Below, piece by piece: positions 15,101 through 27,580 of a DNA stretch of 64,000 nucleotides. This DNA is from Eledone cirrhosa (Eukaryota > Mollusca > Cephalopoda > Octopoda > Eledonidae). The stretch spans positions 2,733,836 through 2,797,835 of the forward strand of contig OZ024740.1 in assembly GCA_964016885.1 (NCBI GenBank), given 5' to 3'. The translations under genes were made by a program, and so were the position numbers. The notes below the pieces were generated by a model. It worked only from the letters and a program-made list of their open reading frames with translations, had not been told where the DNA came from and ran no database searches. Numbering within the stretch: position 1 is the first letter of the stretch; each line of letters starts with the position of its first letter.

Positions 15101-15620
15101 AACGTCAGATAGAATGTTAGAGTTGTTAGAACGTCAGATAGAATGGTAGAGTTGTTAGAACGCCAGAGAGAATAGGAGATTGTTTAGAACGTCAGATCGA
15201 AAGGTAGAGATGTTAGAACGTCAGATAGAATGGTAGAGTTGTTAGAACGTCAGATAGAATGGTAGAGATGTTCGAACGTCAGATAGAATGGTGGAGTTGT
15301 TAGAACGTCAAGTAGGATAGTAGACTGGTTAGAACGTCAGATAGAATGGTAGAGTTGTTAGAACGTCAGATAGAATGGTAGAGTTGTTAGAACGCCAGAG
15401 AGAATAGGAGAGTGTTTAGAACGTCAGATCGAAAGGTAGAGATGTTAGAACGGCAGATAGAATGGTAGATTTGTTAGAACGTCAGATAGAATGGTAGAGA
15501 TGTTAGAACGTCAGATAGAATGGTGGAGTTGTTAGAACGTCAAGTAGGATAGTAGACTGGTTAGAACGTCAGATAGAATGGTAGAGTGGTTAGAACGTCA
15601 GATAGAATGGTAGAGTTGTT
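12113..15620. repeat. Second higher-order repeat, 1.47/1.58-kb period
   Basis: The marker AATAGGAGATTGTTTAGAAC occurs at about 12121, 13590 and 15171, giving periods of 1469 and 1581 bp. The 112-bp difference is explained by an internal tandem duplication in the second block, at about 14280-14503, of a segment containing the unusual GGATAGACCTTAGAACG variant. This is a different order of unit variants from the 2940-bp block, so at least two amplification histories meet in one array. Confidence 0.85.
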
Positions 15621-18600
15621 AGAATGTAAGATAGACTGGTAGAGATGTTAGAACGTCAGGTAGAATGGTAGAGTTTTTAGAACGTCAGATAGAATGGCAG
15701 AGTTGTTTCAACGTCAGATAGAGTGGTAGAGTGGTTAGAACGTCAGATAGAAGGATAGACCTTAGAACGTCAGATAGAATGGCAGACGTTAAAAGGTCAG
15801 ATAGAATTGTACAGTGGTTACAACGTCAGATAGAATAGTAGAGTGGTTAGAACGTCAGATAGAATGGTAGAGTGGTTAGAACGTCAGATAGAAGGTTAGA
15901 GATGTTAGAACGTCAGGTAGAATGGTAGAGTTTTTAGAACGTCAGATAGGATAGTAGAGTGGTAGAACGTCAGATAGAATGGTAGAGTTGTTAGAACGTC
16001 AGATAAAATGGTAGAGTGGTTAGAACGTCACATAGAATTGTAGAGTTGTTAGAACGTCAGATAGAATGACAGACGTTAGAAGGTCGGATAGAATGGCAGA
16101 CGTTAGAACGTCAGAGAGAATTGTAGAGTGGTTTGAACCTCAGGTAGAATAGTAGAGTTGTTAGAACGTCAGGTAGAATAGTAGAGTTGTTAAAACGTCA
16201 GATAGAATGGTAGAGTGGTTAGAATGTCAGATAGAATGGGAGAGTGGTTAGAACATCAGATAGAATGATAGAGTGGTAAGAACGTAAGATAGAATGGTAG
16301 AGTTGTTAGAACGTCAGATAGAATGGTAGAGTGTTTAGAACGTCACATAGAATGGTAGAGTTGTTAGAACGTTAGATAGAATGACAGACGTTAGAAGGTC
16401 AGATAGAATGGCAGACGTTAGAACGTCATAGGGATTGGTAGAGTGGTTTGAATGTCACGGAGAATAGTGTCAGCTAGAATAGTAGAGTTGTTAGAACGTG
16501 AGATAGAATAGTAGAGTTGTTAGAACGTGAGATAGAATGGTAGAGTTGTTTCAACGTCAGATAGAATGGTAGAGTTGTTAGAACGTAAGATAGAATGACA
16601 GACGTTAGAACGTCAGATAGAATGGTAGAGTGGTTAGAACGTCAGATAGAATGGTAGAGTTGTTTGAACGTCAGATAGAATAGTAGAATGGTTAGAACAT
16701 CAGATCGAATGGTAGAGTTGTTAGAACCTCAGATAGAATGGTAGAGTGGTTAGAACGTTAGGTAGAATGGTAGAATTGTTAGAACGTATGATCAAATGGC
16801 AGAGTTGTTAGAACCTCTGATAGGATGGTAGAATTGTTAGAATGTCAGATAGGATAGTAGAGTAGTTATAACGTCAGATAGAATGGTAGAGTAGTTCGAA
16901 CGTCAGATAGAATGGTAGAGTGGTTAGAACGTCAAGTAGAATAGTAGAGTGGTTAGAACGTCAGATAGAATGTTAGAGTGGTTAGAACGTCAGATAGAAT
17001 GATAGAGTTGTTAGAAAGTGAGATAGAATAGTAGAAATGTTAGAACGTCAGATAGTATGGTAGAGTTGTTCTAACGTCAGAGAGAATGGCAGAGTGTTTA
17101 GAACGTGAGATAGAAATGTAGAGTGGTTAGAAGGTCAGATAGAATGGTATAGTTGTTAGAACGCCAGATAGAATGTTATAGTGGTTAGAACATCAGATAG
17201 AATGGTAGAGTTGGTAGAACGTCAGATAGAAGTGTTGAGTGGTTAGAATGTCAGATAGAATCGTGGAGTTGTTAGAACGTCAAGGAGAATAGTAGACTGG
17301 TTAGAACGTCAGATAGAATGGTAGAGTTGTTAGAACGTCAGATAGAATGGTAAAGATGTTAGAACGTCAGATAGAATGGTGGAGTTGTTAGAACGTCAAG
17401 TAGAATAGTAGACTGGTTAGAACGTTAGATAGAATGGTAGAGTGGTTAGAACGTCACATAGAATGGTAGAGTAACTAGAACGTCAGATAAAATGACAGAC
17501 GTTAGAAGGTCAGATAGAATGACAGACGTTAGAACGTCAGAGAGAATGGTAGAGTGGTGTGAACGTCAGGTAGAATAGTAGACTGGTTATAACGTCCGGT
17601 AGAATAGTAGAGTTGTTAGAACGTCATAGGGATTGGTAGAGTGGTTTGAATGTCACGGAGAATAGTGTCAGGTAGAATAGTAGAGTTGTTAGAACGTGAG
17701 ATAGAATAATTAGAGTTGTTAGAACGTGAGATAGAATGGTAGAGTTGTTAGAACGTCAGATAGAATGGCAGACGTTAGAACGTCAGATAGAATGCTAAAG
17801 TGGTTAGAACGTCTGATAGAATGGTAGAGAGTTTATGACGTCAGATAAATTGGTAGAGTTGTTAGAAAGTCCGATAGAATGGCAGACGTCAGAACGTCAG
17901 ATAGAATGGTAGAGTTGTTAGAACGTCAGATAGAATGGTAGAGTTGTTTCAACGTCAGATAGAATGGTAGAGTGTTTAGAACGTCAGTTAGAATAGTAGA
18001 GTGGTTAGAACGTCAGATAGAATGTTAGAGTTGTTAGAACGTCAGATAGAATGGTAGAGTTGTTAGAACGCCAGAGAGAATAGCAGAGTGTTTAGAACGT
18101 CAGATCGAAAGGTAGAGATGTTAGAACGTCAGATAGAATGGTATAGTTGTTAGAACGTCAGATAGAATGGTAGAGTTATTAGAACGTCAGATAGAATGGT
18201 AGAGATGTTAGAACGTCAGATAGAATGGTGGAGTTGTTAGAACGTCAAGTAGGATAGTATATTGGTTAGAACGTCAGATAGAATGGTAGAGTGGTTAGAA
18301 CGTCAGATAGAATGGTAGAGATGTTAGAACGTCATGTAGAATGGTAGAGTTTTTAGAACGTCAGATAGAATGGTAGAGTGGTTAGAACATCAGATAGAAT
18401 GGTTGAGTTGTTAGAATGTAAGATAGACTGGTAGAGTTTTTAGAACGTCAGATACGATAGTAGAGTGGTTAGAACGTCAGATAGAATGGTAGAGTTGTTT
18501 CAACGTCAAATAGAGTGGTAGAGTGGTTAGAACGTCAGATAGAATGACAGACCTTAGAACGTCAGATAGAATGGCAGACGTTAAAAGGTCAGATAGAATT

Positions 18601-21600
18601 GTACAGTGGTTAGAACGTCAGATAGAATAGTAGAGTGGTTAGAACGTCAGATAGAATGGTAGAGAGGTTAGAACGTCAGATAGAAGGTTAGAGATGTTAG
18701 AACGTCAGATAAAATGGTAGAGTGGTTAGAACGTCAGATAGGATAGTAGAGTGGTAGAACGTCAGATAGAATGGTAGAGTTGTTATAACGTCAGATAAAA
18801 TGGTAGAGTGGTTAGAACGTCACATAGAATTGTAGAGTTGTTACAACGTCAGATAGAATGACAGACGTTAGAAGGTCAGATAGAATGGCAGACGTTAGAA
18901 CGTCATAGTGATTGGTAGAGTGGTTTGAACGTCACGGAGAATAGTGTCAGGTAGAATAGTAGAATTGTTAGAACGTGAGATATAATGGTAGGGTTGTTAG
19001 AAAGTCAGATAGAATGGCAGACGTCAGAACGTCAGATAGAATGGTAGAGTGGTTTGAACGTCAGATAGAATGGTAGAGGTTTTTCAACGTCAGATAGAAT
19101 GGTAGAGTTGTTAGAACGTAAGATAGAATGACAGACGTTAGAACGTCAGATAGAATGGTAGAGTGGTTAGAACGTCAGATAGAATGGTAAAGTTGTTAGA
19201 ACGTCAGATAGAATAGTAGAATGGTTAGAACATCAGATCGAATGGTAGAGTTGTTAGAACCTCAGATAGAATAGTAGAATGGTTAGAACATCAGGTAGAA
19301 TGGTAGAGTTTTTAGAACGTCAGATAGGATAGTAGAGTGGTTAGAACGTCAGATAGAATGGTAGAGCTGTTAGAACGTCAGATAGAATGGTATAGTTGTT
19401 AGAACGTCAGATAGAATTGTACAGTGGTTACAACGTCAGATAGAATAATAGAGTGGTTAGAACGTCAGATAGAACGGTAGAGTGGTTAGGACGTTAGATA
19501 GAAGGTTAGAGATGTTAGAACGTCAGGTAGAATGGTAGAGTTTTTAGAACGTCAGATAGGATAGTAGAGTGGTAGAACGTTAGATAGAATGGTAGAGTTG
19601 TTAGAACGTCAGATAAAATGGTAGAGTGGTTAGAACGTCACATAGAATTGTAGAGTTGTTAGAACATCAGATAGAATGACAGACGTTAGAAGGTCAGATA
19701 GAATGGCAGACGTTAGAACGTCAGAGAGAATGGTAGAGTGGTTTGAATCTCAGGTAGAATAGTAGAGTTCTTAGAACGTCAGGTAGAATAGTAGAGTTGT
19801 TAAAACGTCAGATAGAATGATAGAGTGGTTAGAACGTCAGATAGAATGGGAGAGTGGTTAGAACGTCAGATAGAATGATAGAGTTGTTACAACGTCAGGT
19901 AGAATGGTAGAGTTGTTAGAGCATCAGTTAGAATTGTAGAGTTGTTAGAACGTAAGAAAGAATGGTAGAGTTGTTAGAACGTCATATAGAATGGTAGAGA
20001 TGTTAGAACGTCTGGTTTAATGGTACAGTTGTTAGAACGTCAGATAGGATAGTATAGTGGTAGAACGTCAGATAGTATGGTAGAGTTGTTAGAACGTCAC
20101 ATAGAATGGTAGAGTTGTTAGAACGTTAGATAGAATGACAGACGTTAGAAAGTCAGATAGAATGGCAGACGTTAGAACGTCATAGGGATTGGTAGAGTGG
20201 TTTGAACGTCACGGAGAATAGTGTCAGATAGAATAGTAGAGTTGTTAGAATGTGAGATAGAATGGTAGAGTAGTTAGAACGTCAGATAGAATGGTAGAGT
20301 GTTTATAACGTAAGATAAAATGTTAGAGTTGTTAGAAAGTCAGATAGAATGGCAGACGTTAGAACGTCAGATAGTATGGTAGAGTGGTTTGAACGTCAGA
20401 TAGAATGGTAGAGTTGTTTCAACGTCAGATAGAATGGTAGAGTTGTTAGAACTTAAGATAGAATGACAGACGTTAGAACGTCAGATAGAATGGTAGAGTG
20501 GTTAGAACGTCAGATAGAATGATAGAGTTGTTAGAACGTAAGATAGAATAGTAGAATGGTTTGAACATCAGATCGAATGGTAGAGTTGTTAGAACCTCAG
20601 ATAGAATGGTAGAGTGGTTAGAACGTTAGGTAGAATGGTAGAATTGTTAGAACGTATGATCAAATGGCAGAGTTGTTAGAACCTCTGATAGGATGGTAGA
20701 ATTTTTAGAATGTCAGATAGGATAGTAGAGTGGTTAGAACGTCAGATAGAATGGTAGAGTAGTTAGAACGTCAGATAGAATGGTAGAGTTGTTAGAACGT
20801 CAGATAGAATATTAGAGTTATTTGAACGTGTGATAGAATGGTTGAGTTGTTAGAACGTCAGATAGAATGGTAGAGTGGTTAGAACGTCAAGTAGAATAGT
20901 AGAGTGGTTAGAACGTCAGGTAGAATGGTAGAGTGGTTAGAACGTCAGATAGAATTTTAGAGTTGTTTCAACGTCACATAGAATGACAGACCTTAGAACG
21001 TCAGATAGAATTGTAGAGTGGTTAGAACGTCAGATAGAATGGGAGAGTGGTTAGAACGTGAGATAGAATAGTATAGTTATTAGAACGTCAGATAGTATGG
21101 TAGAGTTGTTAGAACGTGAGAGAGAATGGCAGAGTGTTTAGAACGTGAGATAGAAATGTAGATTGGTTAGAACGCCAGATAGAATGATATAGTTGTTAGA
21201 ACGCCAGATAGAATGGTAGAGTGGTTAGAACATCAGATATAATGGTAGAGTTGTTAGAACGTCAGATAGAAGTGTAGCGGGGTTAGAAAGTCAGATAGAA
21301 TGGTGGAGTTGTTAGAACGTCAAGTAGAATAGTAGACTGGTTAGAACGTCAGATAGAATGGTGGAGTTGTTAGAACGTGAAGTAGAATAGTAGACTTGTT
21401 AGAACGTCATATAGAATGGTAGAGTGGTTAGAACGTCACATAGAATGGTAAAGTAACTAGAACGTCAGATAAAATGACAGACGTTAGAATGTCAGAGAGA
21501 ATGGTAGAGTGGTGTGAACGTCAGGTAGAATAGTCGAGTGGTTATAACGTCAGGTTGAATAGTAGAGTTGTTAGAACGTCAGAGAGAATGGTAGAGTTGT

Positions 21601-22200
21601 TAGAACGTCAGATAGAATGGAAGATTTGGTAGAAGGCCAGATAGAATGGTAAAGTGGTTAGAACGTCTGATAGAATGGTAGAGTGTTTATAACGTCAGAT
21701 AAAGTGGTAGACTTGTTAGAAAGTCCGATAGAATGTCAGACGTCAGAACGTCAGATAGAATGGTAGAGTCGTTAGAACGTCAGATAGAATGGTAGAGTTG
21801 TTTCAACGTCAGATAGAATGGTAGAGTGGTTAGAACGTCAGATAGAATGGTAGAGTTGTTAGAACGTCAGATAGAACGATAGAGTTGTTAGAAGGTCAGG
21901 TAGAATGGTAGAGTTGTTAGAACGCCAGAGAGAATAGCAGAGTGTTTAGAACGTCAGATCGAAAGGTAGAGATGTTAGAATGTCAGATAGAATGGTATAG
22001 TTGTTAGAACATCAGATAGAATGGTTGAGTGGTTAGAACATCAGATAGAATGGTAGAGTGGTTAGAACGTCAGATAGAATGATAGAGTTGTTAGAACGTC
22101 AGATAGAATAGTATAGTTGTTAGAACGTCAGATAGAATAATAGAGTTGTTAGAACGTAAGATAGAATGAGAGACGTTAGAACGTCAGATAGAAAGGTAGA

Positions 22201-23070
22201 GTGGTTAGAACGTCAGATAGAATGGTAGAGTGGTTAGAACGTTAGGTAGAATGGTAGAATTGTTAGAACGTATGATCAAATGGCAGAGTTGTTAGAACGT
22301 CTGATAGGTTGGTATAATTGTTAAAACATCAGATAGGTTAGTAGAGTTGTTAGAACGTCAGTTTGAATGGTAGAGTGGTTAGAACGTCAGATCGAATGGT
22401 AGAGTTGTTAGAACGTCAGTTAGAATGTTAGAGTAGTTTGAACGTCTGATAGTATGTCAGAGTTGTTAGAACGTCAGATAGAATGGTAGAGTTGTTAGAA
22501 CGTCAGGTAGAATGGTAGAGTTGTGAGAGCGTCAGTTAGAATGGTAGAGTGGTTAGAACGTAAGATAGAATAGTAGAGATGTTAGAACGTCAGGTTTAAT
22601 GGTAGAGTGGTTAGAACGTCACATAGGATGGTAGAGTGGTTAGAACGTCAGATAGAATGGTAGAGTGGTTAGAACGTTAGGTAGAATGGTAGAATTGTTA
22701 GAACGTATGATCAAATGGCAGAGTTGTTAGAACGTCTGATAGGTTGGTATAATTGTTAAAACATCAGATAGGTTAGTAGAGTTGTTAGAACGTCAGTTTG
22801 AATGGTAGAGTGGTTAGAACGTCAGATCGAATGGTAGAGTTGTTAGAACGTCAGTTAGAATGTTAGAGTAGTTTGAACGTCTGATAGTATGTCAGAGTTG
22901 TTAGAACGTCAGATAGAATGGTAGAGTTGTTAGAACGTCAGGTAGAATGGTAGAGTTGTGAGAGCGTCAGTTAGAATGGTAGAGTGGTTAGAACGTAAGA
23001 TAGAATGGTAGAGATGTTAGAACGTCAGGTTTAATGGTAGAGTGGTTAGAACGTCACATAGGATGGTAGA
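22201..23070. repeat. 435-bp tandem duplication (15 units) inside the array
   Basis: Bases 22201-22635 and 22636-23070 are nearly identical, including the rare variant with GTATGATCAAATGGCAG. The period is 435 bp, exactly 15 x 29. The edges of the two copies match unit borders, as expected for unequal exchange or slippage in register. Confidence 0.9.
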
Positions 23071-23519
23071 GTTGTTAGATCGTCAGATAGAATGACAGAC
23101 GTTAGAAGGCCAGAGAGAATGTTAGAGTGGTTTGAACGTCAGGTAGAATAGTAGAGGGGTTAGAACGTCAGGTAAAATAGTAGAGTTGTTAGAACGTCAG
23201 ATAGAATGGTAGAGTTGTTAGAACGTCAGATAGAATGGTAGAGTTGGTAGAAGGTGAGATGAAATGGTAGAGTGGTTAGAACGTCAGATAGAATGGTAGA
23301 GTTGTTAGAAAGTCAGATAGAATGGCAGACGTTAGAACGTCAGATAGAATGGTAGAGTGGTTAGAACGTCAGATAGAATGGTAAAGTTGTTTCAACGTCA
23401 GATAGAATGGTAGAGTGGTTAGAACGTCAAATAGAATGGCAGAGTTGTTAGAACGTCAGGTAGAATGTTAGAATTGTTAGAACGTGTGATAGAATGCAAT
23501 ATTCGTTCTAGTTGAAATT

Positions 23520-23612
23520 CCATGCATACCGACGTTACCTTTTATCCGTTTGAGATCAATAAGTAAAATACCAGCCATGTACTTGGGTCGATTCTTCCCC
23601 TATATCTCTTTT
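23520..23612 (+). repeat. Decayed SINE tail
   Basis: The string GACGTTACCTTTTATCC, then GATCAATAAGTAAAATACC and GGGTCGATT, follows the order of the central domain and tail of the cephalopod-type SINE seen intact at 40342-40519 and 53152-53330. The tRNA-like head is missing. It lies directly beside the end of the satellite array. Confidence 0.55.
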
Positions 23613-24040
23613 TCCACTTACTCTCTATCTCTCCTTCTCTGGAAAAACCTGAAAACGGTATGTGCTCTGTCAGGCTTACGGGATTTTTAGGTTCACACAC
23701 ACACATTTCTTTTTACTGCATTAATTCATTTCATTATGAGGAGCTAATGACAGAGCTTCTGTATCACTTGACCTGCTAGAAATAGCAGCTATATATCCAT
23801 ATTGTCCCTTTCTGTGTTAGGTTGAATCTCCTTGAGAACTACGTAAAGGGTACACGTGTCTGTGGAATCCTCAGCCACTTGCAGGTTAATTTTACGAGCA
23901 GGCCGTTTCGTTCCTCGTATCAACTTGAACATTCGTCGTCGTATCTGAGTGTTATTAAATATTCTTTAGCACCAACTCACCCTACGATCTTAGAAAAAGG
24001 AAAAAAAGAACCCAGGATTCCTTATGGAGTCGTAAGGATG
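23613..24040. other. No gene recognised
   Basis: AT-rich sequence with a short CA run (about 23694-23704). The small open frames here show no family resemblance and are best treated as chance. Confidence 0.5.
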
Positions 24041-24054
24041 TTGTCGTGATACAT

Positions 24055-24600
24055 GGCGTGGTGTGGCCATTTAGCCATTCCATGTCCAGATCTGATCACA
24101 GCGGATATCTTCCAGAAAAGGAGAGAATTCGAAAGGAAGATAAGCAAATACGGGAGCCTGTCCGGCCACTTCCTCTTTTCACTGATCGCCGTCAAGATTT
24201 CAGACGTACTCAGACCCCCGACAGCTGACTTCCTCCATAAAATCGGAATGTTAGCAGCCAGCCTGAGAAATGAGCCCCGCCAGGTGAGGTGGCTGTTGCA
24301 GCGGCATTCGCTGGTAATTGTACTTGGCAATGTCTTCGCCATTTTGTCTGCAAGGCGCAGCCGAAACACCACTCCGACTTAGGGGTAGAGTTTGTTACCC
24401 TCTCCACTTTCTTCTTTCTTTCTTCTGTGGCCCTCTCCCAATAGTCTTTGCCACTTTACTCCTTTTCTTCTCATTTATGGCATTTATAGTCTTTTCCTCT
24501 ACTTTCCCATAGAGCCAGATCTGCACTTCTTTACACTTGCCTTTTGTTTCATTACTTGTTTTTATCCTTTTTTTACTATTTTCCCTACAAACAGGTATTA
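24055..24600 (+). pseudogene. 3' end of a non-LTR retrotransposon (C-terminal RT-protein fragment plus 3' UTR)
   Basis: The plus-strand frame (24053-24382) reads KISKYGSLSGHF, then IAVKISDVL, then a stretch ending in ARRSRNTT. This matches the extreme C-terminus of an invertebrate LINE protein whose usual form is '(K)Y..L...F.P.A.ETSGV.G......L..LG.RL.....'. The same domain is seen at 37700-37910 and 38230-38480 in this window. The following pyrimidine-rich 3' UTR (24383-24600) aligns by eye with the one at 38481-38708. Everything upstream of the last 100 codons is missing, so this is a 5'-truncated insertion. LINE clade not assigned. Confidence 0.7.
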
Positions 24601-25180
24601 AATTCAAATATTCTAACCATCCTAAAACTAAAAAGCCCAGTTGAGGACACAAATAAATTGCTACGGTTGTCGCTGGTGAGGCCTCCACTGCAGAGGGCCC
24701 GGGGCAATTGTCCCCATTGAACCTGGCCCTGATTGACAGTAATTCTATTTATTGACCTCGAAAGAAAGAAAAACAAAGTTGACTTCGACAGAATCTGAAC
24801 ACAAATTAGTCAGCTGGAATAGGTACCAAGACATCTAAAGCAACTGCCATCATTTACTAAATAGACAACCCATCCTTTCAAAATATAATGAGAACCATTG
24901 ACGACTTATGAACATATGTATCATTTACTAAGTAGACAACCCATTCTTTCAAAATATCAGTAACTATCGACTACCCTTCCAAACACCCAAACAATAGACT
25001 ACCAGTATTAGACAAGAACTTTAGCTAAACACTATATACAAGAAAACTCAAATTCTCCACTCACATTATGCTAAACCCATGGCCTCCAAATACCTGATAC
25101 ACAAAAAACTCAGCGATGTCCAATAGTGTTAAGTTTAATATTCTGATCGCAGGCTTGGTAAGAGTGATTAAGAATGTGTC
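24601..25180. repeat. Decayed interspersed sequence with a 71-bp spaced direct repeat
   Basis: A roughly 38-bp segment beginning ATCATTTACTAAATAGACAA occurs at 24849-24886 and again at 24920-24957 with few differences. No reading frame is recognisable. The segment before it, around 24695-24735, has the look of an old transposon fragment but could not be assigned. Confidence 0.4.
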
Positions 25181-25187
25181 CCGCATG

Positions 25188-25920
25188 TGCGATCCAACTG
25201 AACTGGAGAGACACGTACAATACTTAATCAATCGCATGCAGTTCTCTGGCTACAACTAAATAGATGGAATCAGGGTATACAAAGGAGCCATGGAGAAATA
25301 TAATACCCTCATAGAGATGGACATGAAAGGAATTTGCCAATTACACAGGAGCAAATTATGGAATAGCTTAGATAGGACTAAACAAAATATAGGAGAGCCA
25401 CTTCATAGTACGACAACCAGAGATACCAGAGTGTCATGATCGTGGATCCAAAACGCTGGAGGGGAATTAGCTAACCAATGTAGAAAGACCCTAAGAAATA
25501 CCTATTTAAAGATTAAAGTAGTAGAAAAGCCAGGAGCTACCATAAATCCCTGATCAGCAAAACTTATCCCTTTAAGAAAACCCTCTGTACTAATAAGAAA
25601 TGTGTTATATGTAAAATAAATCCACAAATAAATTGTAAAACTAGAAATGAAGCGTGCAGAAACATGACAATGATATACATAGGAGAGACAGCCCAAAGCA
25701 CAGGGGAGAAAATAGACCAATACTGGGGGAACTAAAAGGATAAAAAGACAGTTCGGTACTATATGAACACACCAGACTAAAACAAGATAGTAATGTAGAC
25801 TACATAGAAATTAAAATAATATCTAAACATAGAAATGACTCAACAAGTAGACAAATTAGGGAAGGAACTGAAATAGAATTAAGAAAACCGAAGTTGAATA
25901 GAAAATGTGAATGGAATAAC
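25188..25920 (+). pseudogene. Remnant of a GIY-YIG-type retroelement protein (Penelope-like or related)
   Basis: Three plus-strand frames carry consecutive pieces of one decayed protein. The first (from 25188) reads CDPTELERHVQYLINRMQF and later KGAMEKYN. The second (about 25605-25735) has paired cysteines (CVICK) followed by MIYIGETAQSTGEKI, which is the 'YIGET....ER...H' signature of GIY-YIG endonuclease domains. The third (about 25757-25920) reads VLYEHTRLKQDSNVDYIEI and ends RKPKLNRKCEWNN. Stops and frameshifts separate them, so it is dead. The order (Cys pair, YIGE, EHTR, C-terminal basic segment) supports one source element; which retroelement class it came from is uncertain. Confidence 0.55.
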
Positions 25921-26646
25921 AACAACAACAACCATACACAAACACACAATACTGACCTAAGGTAAATATAAATAAATATACACAGGTACAATAACAACAC
26001 CCACACATGAACACACCTAGTGACCAAAGATAGAATACAAACACACACAAACTCAGACACATGAACACACATCAAACAGAAAACACACACACAAACAGAG
26101 ACAACAATAAATAAATAAATAAAATAGAATAAGAAAACATTACAACAATACAACGGGAGGAAAAATAATAGTATCACTGATGATGTCACAAGTGTGTGAC
26201 GAAAGAACTCTGAGAGACTATATTTATATCTATATTTTTTAACTGTTGGTCAAACAATCATAAACATTGATTGCCAACTAAATTAATTATAGAAATATAA
26301 AATATACTGAAGTGAAAACCAACCCAAAACAAACAGTGAGTGTGTTTTATTATATATTTCTGGTAATATTATAACTACATGGCCCTTCCCAAATATAACA
26401 ATAATTAAAGTATTTCATTTTGTTATGCATTATACTGCAAAGACACGTGATTTTATGAATTGATGGCCTTTAAATTCATTTTGTGGTTGGTTCTTTTAAT
26501 AGAAAATGAAGGAAGTAAATGTTGAGGACATAAAGAATCATCTGATCCAGGGAATTACAGGGAAGTTAATGTCTTAATAAGATGATGATATATCAACACA
26601 CTTTTATACAAGTTTTTAATAGTGTACACACATATGTACATATCAA
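25921..26646. other. No gene recognised
   Basis: AT-rich sequence with CA- and CAA-rich low-complexity stretches (25918-26110). The 129-codon minus-strand frame across this interval is the complement of the low-complexity repeat and the decayed retroelement, not a gene. Confidence 0.5.
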
Positions 26647-27571
26647 TTATGTTGGTTTCTTCCCAGCTTGATAGCATACATTACCTAATTTAAACCAACC
26701 TGATTTATACAGTTGAAGCTGTGTTTTCGGTTTTTCTTTGTCAACATACATTCCGTATATGATTTTCTCCTCTGTACTCATAAGCTTCAGGGACAAAGCT
26801 TTCTTAACAAAGTTGAAATATTCTTGAGTAAATTTGTACAAAACATCATATTTGCCAAGGGAACAACCACGACTTATTTTTATAAACAATATTTTTATAG
26901 GTTATATTCTTTATAAAACTAAATACATGGCTAAAAGCAACGCTAGAATCACTAAAATCTTTAGGTATTGCAAGTGTCATTTCAGAGCTATAATGGGGTA
27001 ATCTGAAATATCCAATATCTAACCACATAAAGTATTTCGTGTGAAAATAGTTCTTTCTTATAATTCGGTTAAGTAACTCAAATTTTGCATGCACAGCACA
27101 AGAGTATTCTGGCAGAACTGTTTCGGGTTGATATTTTGGGTAACCAGGCTGACTAAATATATTAGAAATATTTTTTTTAATCTGAAATGACCACAATTCT
27201 TTCTTATCTATCAGAAATAACTTGCTTTGTTCTTTGGGAAATCTCCTCCTAAACTTTTGAAATGACTTATATGTAGTTTCATCGTCAGTATAAAGAATTA
27301 AATTATTAGTGATGTTAGCAAATACAGACATCCATTTGTAATACATGTTGGGACTACGCACATTTCCACGAAATAACTTGTCAAAGGATCCTATATTAAA
27401 ATATGCAGTCAATATTGTGATTTTATTGGAAAGTTTCATGGTGTTTTTTTGAAGATCTTTTTCAAAAGGCAGGATGTTTTCTTCGATTGAAGATATTTCT
27501 AAAGATGTTTTCTTAACATCTGGTGTCGTGATTGCTATTTTCAAGTTATCTACTACTTTCATCTGATGATC
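26647..27571 (-). pseudogene. HtrL/YibB-like protein, terminal exon, with a 1-base frameshift
   Basis: Terminal coding exon of a likely type II membrane protein. The splice acceptor ATTTTACAG lies just upstream (27572-27580), and the exon opens in frame with GATCATCAG before ATG 27562. The product starts a folded region at ITILTAYFNIGSFDKL and contains NNLILYTDDE, LPEYSCAVHAKFELLNR and YFMWLDIGYFR. This is the order expected for the HtrL/YibB family (a glycosyltransferase-like fold known in bacteria and in invertebrates). Near 26872-26888 the frame breaks: one frame ends after NIVYKN, and the natural continuation (SRGCSLGKYDVLYKF, then EEKIIYGMYVD, stop 26647) lies one base away, as if an A had been added in an A-rich run. 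Substrate unknown. Paired with exons at 38898 and 40307. Confidence 0.6.
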
Positions 27572-27580
27572 CTGTAAAAT

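Larger units (their letters stand above)
1..23495. repeat. 29-bp minisatellite/satellite array, about 23.5 kb
   Basis: The whole stretch is a head-to-tail array of a 29-bp unit with core TTAGAACGTCAGATAGAAT followed by about ten more variable bases (typically GGTAGAGTTG or GGTAGAGTGG). A recurrent shorter 27-bp variant carries GACAGACG or GCAGACG in the variable part. About 800 units fit. The period is not a multiple of three and the unit contains TAG on this strand and TAA/TGA on the other, so no long reading frame survives on either strand. There is no spacer structure. The array begins before the window and ends in a clean transition at about 23495. This is non-coding tandem DNA; its function, if any, is unknown. 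Confidence 0.97.

Noticed and set aside
1..23495. Possible CRISPR-like or coding repeat array
   Set aside because: The units join directly without spacers and all frames are closed by stops because the period is not a multiple of three.
25800..26189. 129-codon Val/Cys/Leu-rich minus-strand frame
   Set aside because: It is the complement of CA- and AAC-rich low-complexity sequence and of the decayed retroelement.
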